DNA from: Eledone cirrhosa
Lineage: Eukaryota > Mollusca > Cephalopoda > Octopoda > Eledonidae
DNA: 64,000 nt
NCBI GenBank assembly: GCA_964016885.1
Contig: OZ024747.1
Coordinates: forward strand, 60,300,837 to 60,364,836
Direction of reading: 5' to 3'
A program made the position numbers and the translations under genes. Below the pieces are notes generated by a model. It saw nothing but the letters and a program-made list of their open reading frames with translations. It had not been told where the DNA came from and did not search any database. Below, piece after piece: positions 62,765 through 64,000 of this stretch (positions are counted from its first letter, which is position 1; the number at the start of each line of letters is the position of its first letter).

Positions 62765-64000
62765 CCAACTGAAAGGTAGGTGAGAGAGGAGAGCATGGCC
62801 CAAATAAATGGGTCTGGGTGAGAGAAGTGAGCATGGGCAGAGTAAATGGGTCTAAGTGGGTGAGAGAAGTGAGCATGAGCAGAGTAAATGGATCTGAGTG
62901 GGTGAGAGAAGTGAGCATGGGCAGAGTAAATGGGTCTAAGTGGGTGAGAGAAGTGAGCATGAGCAGAGTAAATGGATCTGAGTGGGTGAGAGAAGTGAGC
63001 ATGGGCAGAGTAAATGGGTCTAAGTGGGTGAGAGAAGTGAGCATGAGTAGAGTAAATGGATCTGAGTGGGTGAGAGAAGTGAGCATGGGCAGAGTAAATG
63101 GGTCTGAGTGGGTGAGAGAAGTGAGCATGGGCAGAGTAAATGGGTCTGAGTGGGTGAGAGAAGTGAACATGGTCTGAGTAAATGGGTCTGAGTGGGTGAG
63201 AGATGTGAGCATGGGCAGAGTAAATGGGTCTGAGTGGGTGAGAGATGTGAGCATGGTCTGAGTAAATGGGTCTGAGTGGGTGAGAGATGTGAGCATGGTC
63301 TGAGTAAATGGGTCTGAGTGGGTGAGAGAAGTGAACATGGTCTGAGTAAATGGGTCTGAGTGGGTGAGAGATCTGAGCATGGTCTGAGTAAATGGGTCTG
63401 AGTGGGTGAGAGATGTGAGCATGGTCTGAGTAAATGGGTCTGAGTGGGTGAGAGATGTGAGCATGGTCTGAGTAAATGGGTCTGAGTGGGTGAGAGATGT
63501 GAGCATGGTCTGAGTAAATGGGTCTGAGTGGGTGAGAGATGTGAGCATGGTCTGAGTAAATGGGTCTGAGTGGGTGAGAGAAGTGAGCATGGGCAGAGTA
63601 AATAGGTCTGAGTGGGTGAGAGAAGTGAGCATGGGCAGAGTAAATAGGTCTGAGTGGGTGAGAGAAGTGAACATGGTCTGAGTAAATGGGTCTGAGTGGG
63701 TGAGAGAAGTGAGCATGGGCAGAGTAAATGGGTCTGAATGGGTGAGAGATGTGAGCATGGTCTGAGTGGGTGAGAGATGTGAGCATGGTCTGAGTAAATG
63801 GGTCTGAGTGGGTGAGAGATCTGAGCATGGTCTGAGTAAATGGGTCTGAGTGGGTGAGAGATGTGAGCATGGTCTGAGTAAATGGGTCTGAGTGGGTGAG
63901 AGATGTGAGCATGGTCTGAGTAAATGGGTCTGAGTGGGTGAGAGATGTGAGCATGGTCGGAGTAAATGGGTCTGAGTGGGTGAGATATCTGAGCATGGTC
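62765..64000. repeat. 42-bp minisatellite running off the window end
   Basis: About 29 units of GAGTGGGTGAGAGAAGTGAG then 'catgggcagagtaaatgggtct'. The left half mostly has GGGCAGAGT, the right half mostly GTCTGAGT, and AAGTGAG/ATGTGAG also alternate by zone. Because 42 is a multiple of 3 and the unit lacks stops, long frames appear on both strands (minus 345 and 412 aa, 14-residue period around LTSLTHSDPFTQTM). I do not regard them as genes. Confidence 0.95.

Noticed and set aside
62721..63996. 345- and 412-aa frames with a 14-residue repeat, like a structural repeat protein
   Set aside because: A 42-bp satellite open on both strands. Kept only as a low-level finding because the array is cut by the window end.

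Overview
This window looks like intergenic or intronic DNA of a coleoid cephalopod, probably an octopod. It is AT-rich. Roughly a third to a half of it is micro- and minisatellite, and most of the rest is dispersed transposable-element debris. The reasons for the cephalopod call are many tRNA-derived SINEs with (ATT)n tails, SINEs with a conserved central domain, non-LTR retrotransposons (LINEs) of the endonuclease/reverse transcriptase type that end in (GAT)n, and very many (TA)n, (TATG)n and (GTT)n arrays. This is recognition of repeat style, not a database match. I found no convincing host exon, no functional tRNA or rRNA gene and no bacterial-type operon.

Layout. 1-5 kb: AT-rich DNA with LINE 3' ends of two families (A and B) and an old antisense LINE. 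5.4-7.1 kb: a retroelement-like reading frame capped by a SINE, then (TATG)n arrays around a LINE 3' end that keeps a C2H2 finger. 7.4-8.4 kb: a SINE and two tiny hairpin transposons. 9.1-11.3 kb: a perfect 40-bp hairpin and a nearly identical ~550-bp inverted repeat around a ~760-bp loop. 11.4-21.6 kb: SINEs, one hAT-like MITE, another LINE 3' end, (GA)/(GT)/(TA) arrays and trinucleotide runs. 21.7-24.95 kb: the best element, an almost complete LINE (family A) with endonuclease, reverse transcriptase (RT), a PHD-like finger and a C-terminal domain, broken by one 2-bp deletion. 25.5-28.9 kb: SINEs, a second family A copy, and a family B 3' end starting in a perfect 42-bp snap-back hairpin. 29-31 kb: a pyrimidine-rich array and a family B 3' end. 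31.4-36.3 kb: TTAA-flanked MITEs, LINE 3'UTRs with ~48-bp tandem units, and a segmental duplication. 37-40.4 kb: LINE and SINE 3' ends and SINEs nested in SINEs. 40.4-42.5 kb: (GTT/ATT)n and (GTG/TTG)n arrays. 42.7-51 kb: a central-domain SINE, hAT MITEs, five long minisatellites and a SINE cluster. 52.5-55.2 kb: two composites of paired hAT-like MITEs sharing a TCTAGA target, one holding a ~940-bp 12-bp minisatellite. 57-62.5 kb: TTAA MITEs, SINEs with clear target-site duplications, two minisatellites and a possible LTR. 62.8-64 kb: a 42-bp array running off the end.

How the parts relate. LINE family A and one SINE family end in the same short 3' sequence, and one internal motif occurs in the LINE 5'UTR, the LINE 3'UTRs and that SINE. 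The SINEs therefore look like parasites of these LINEs. Truncated LINE copies repeatedly begin or end in simple repeats, so retrotransposition and microsatellite growth seem linked here. Nesting gives relative ages: TTAA MITEs are older than the SINEs inserted in them.
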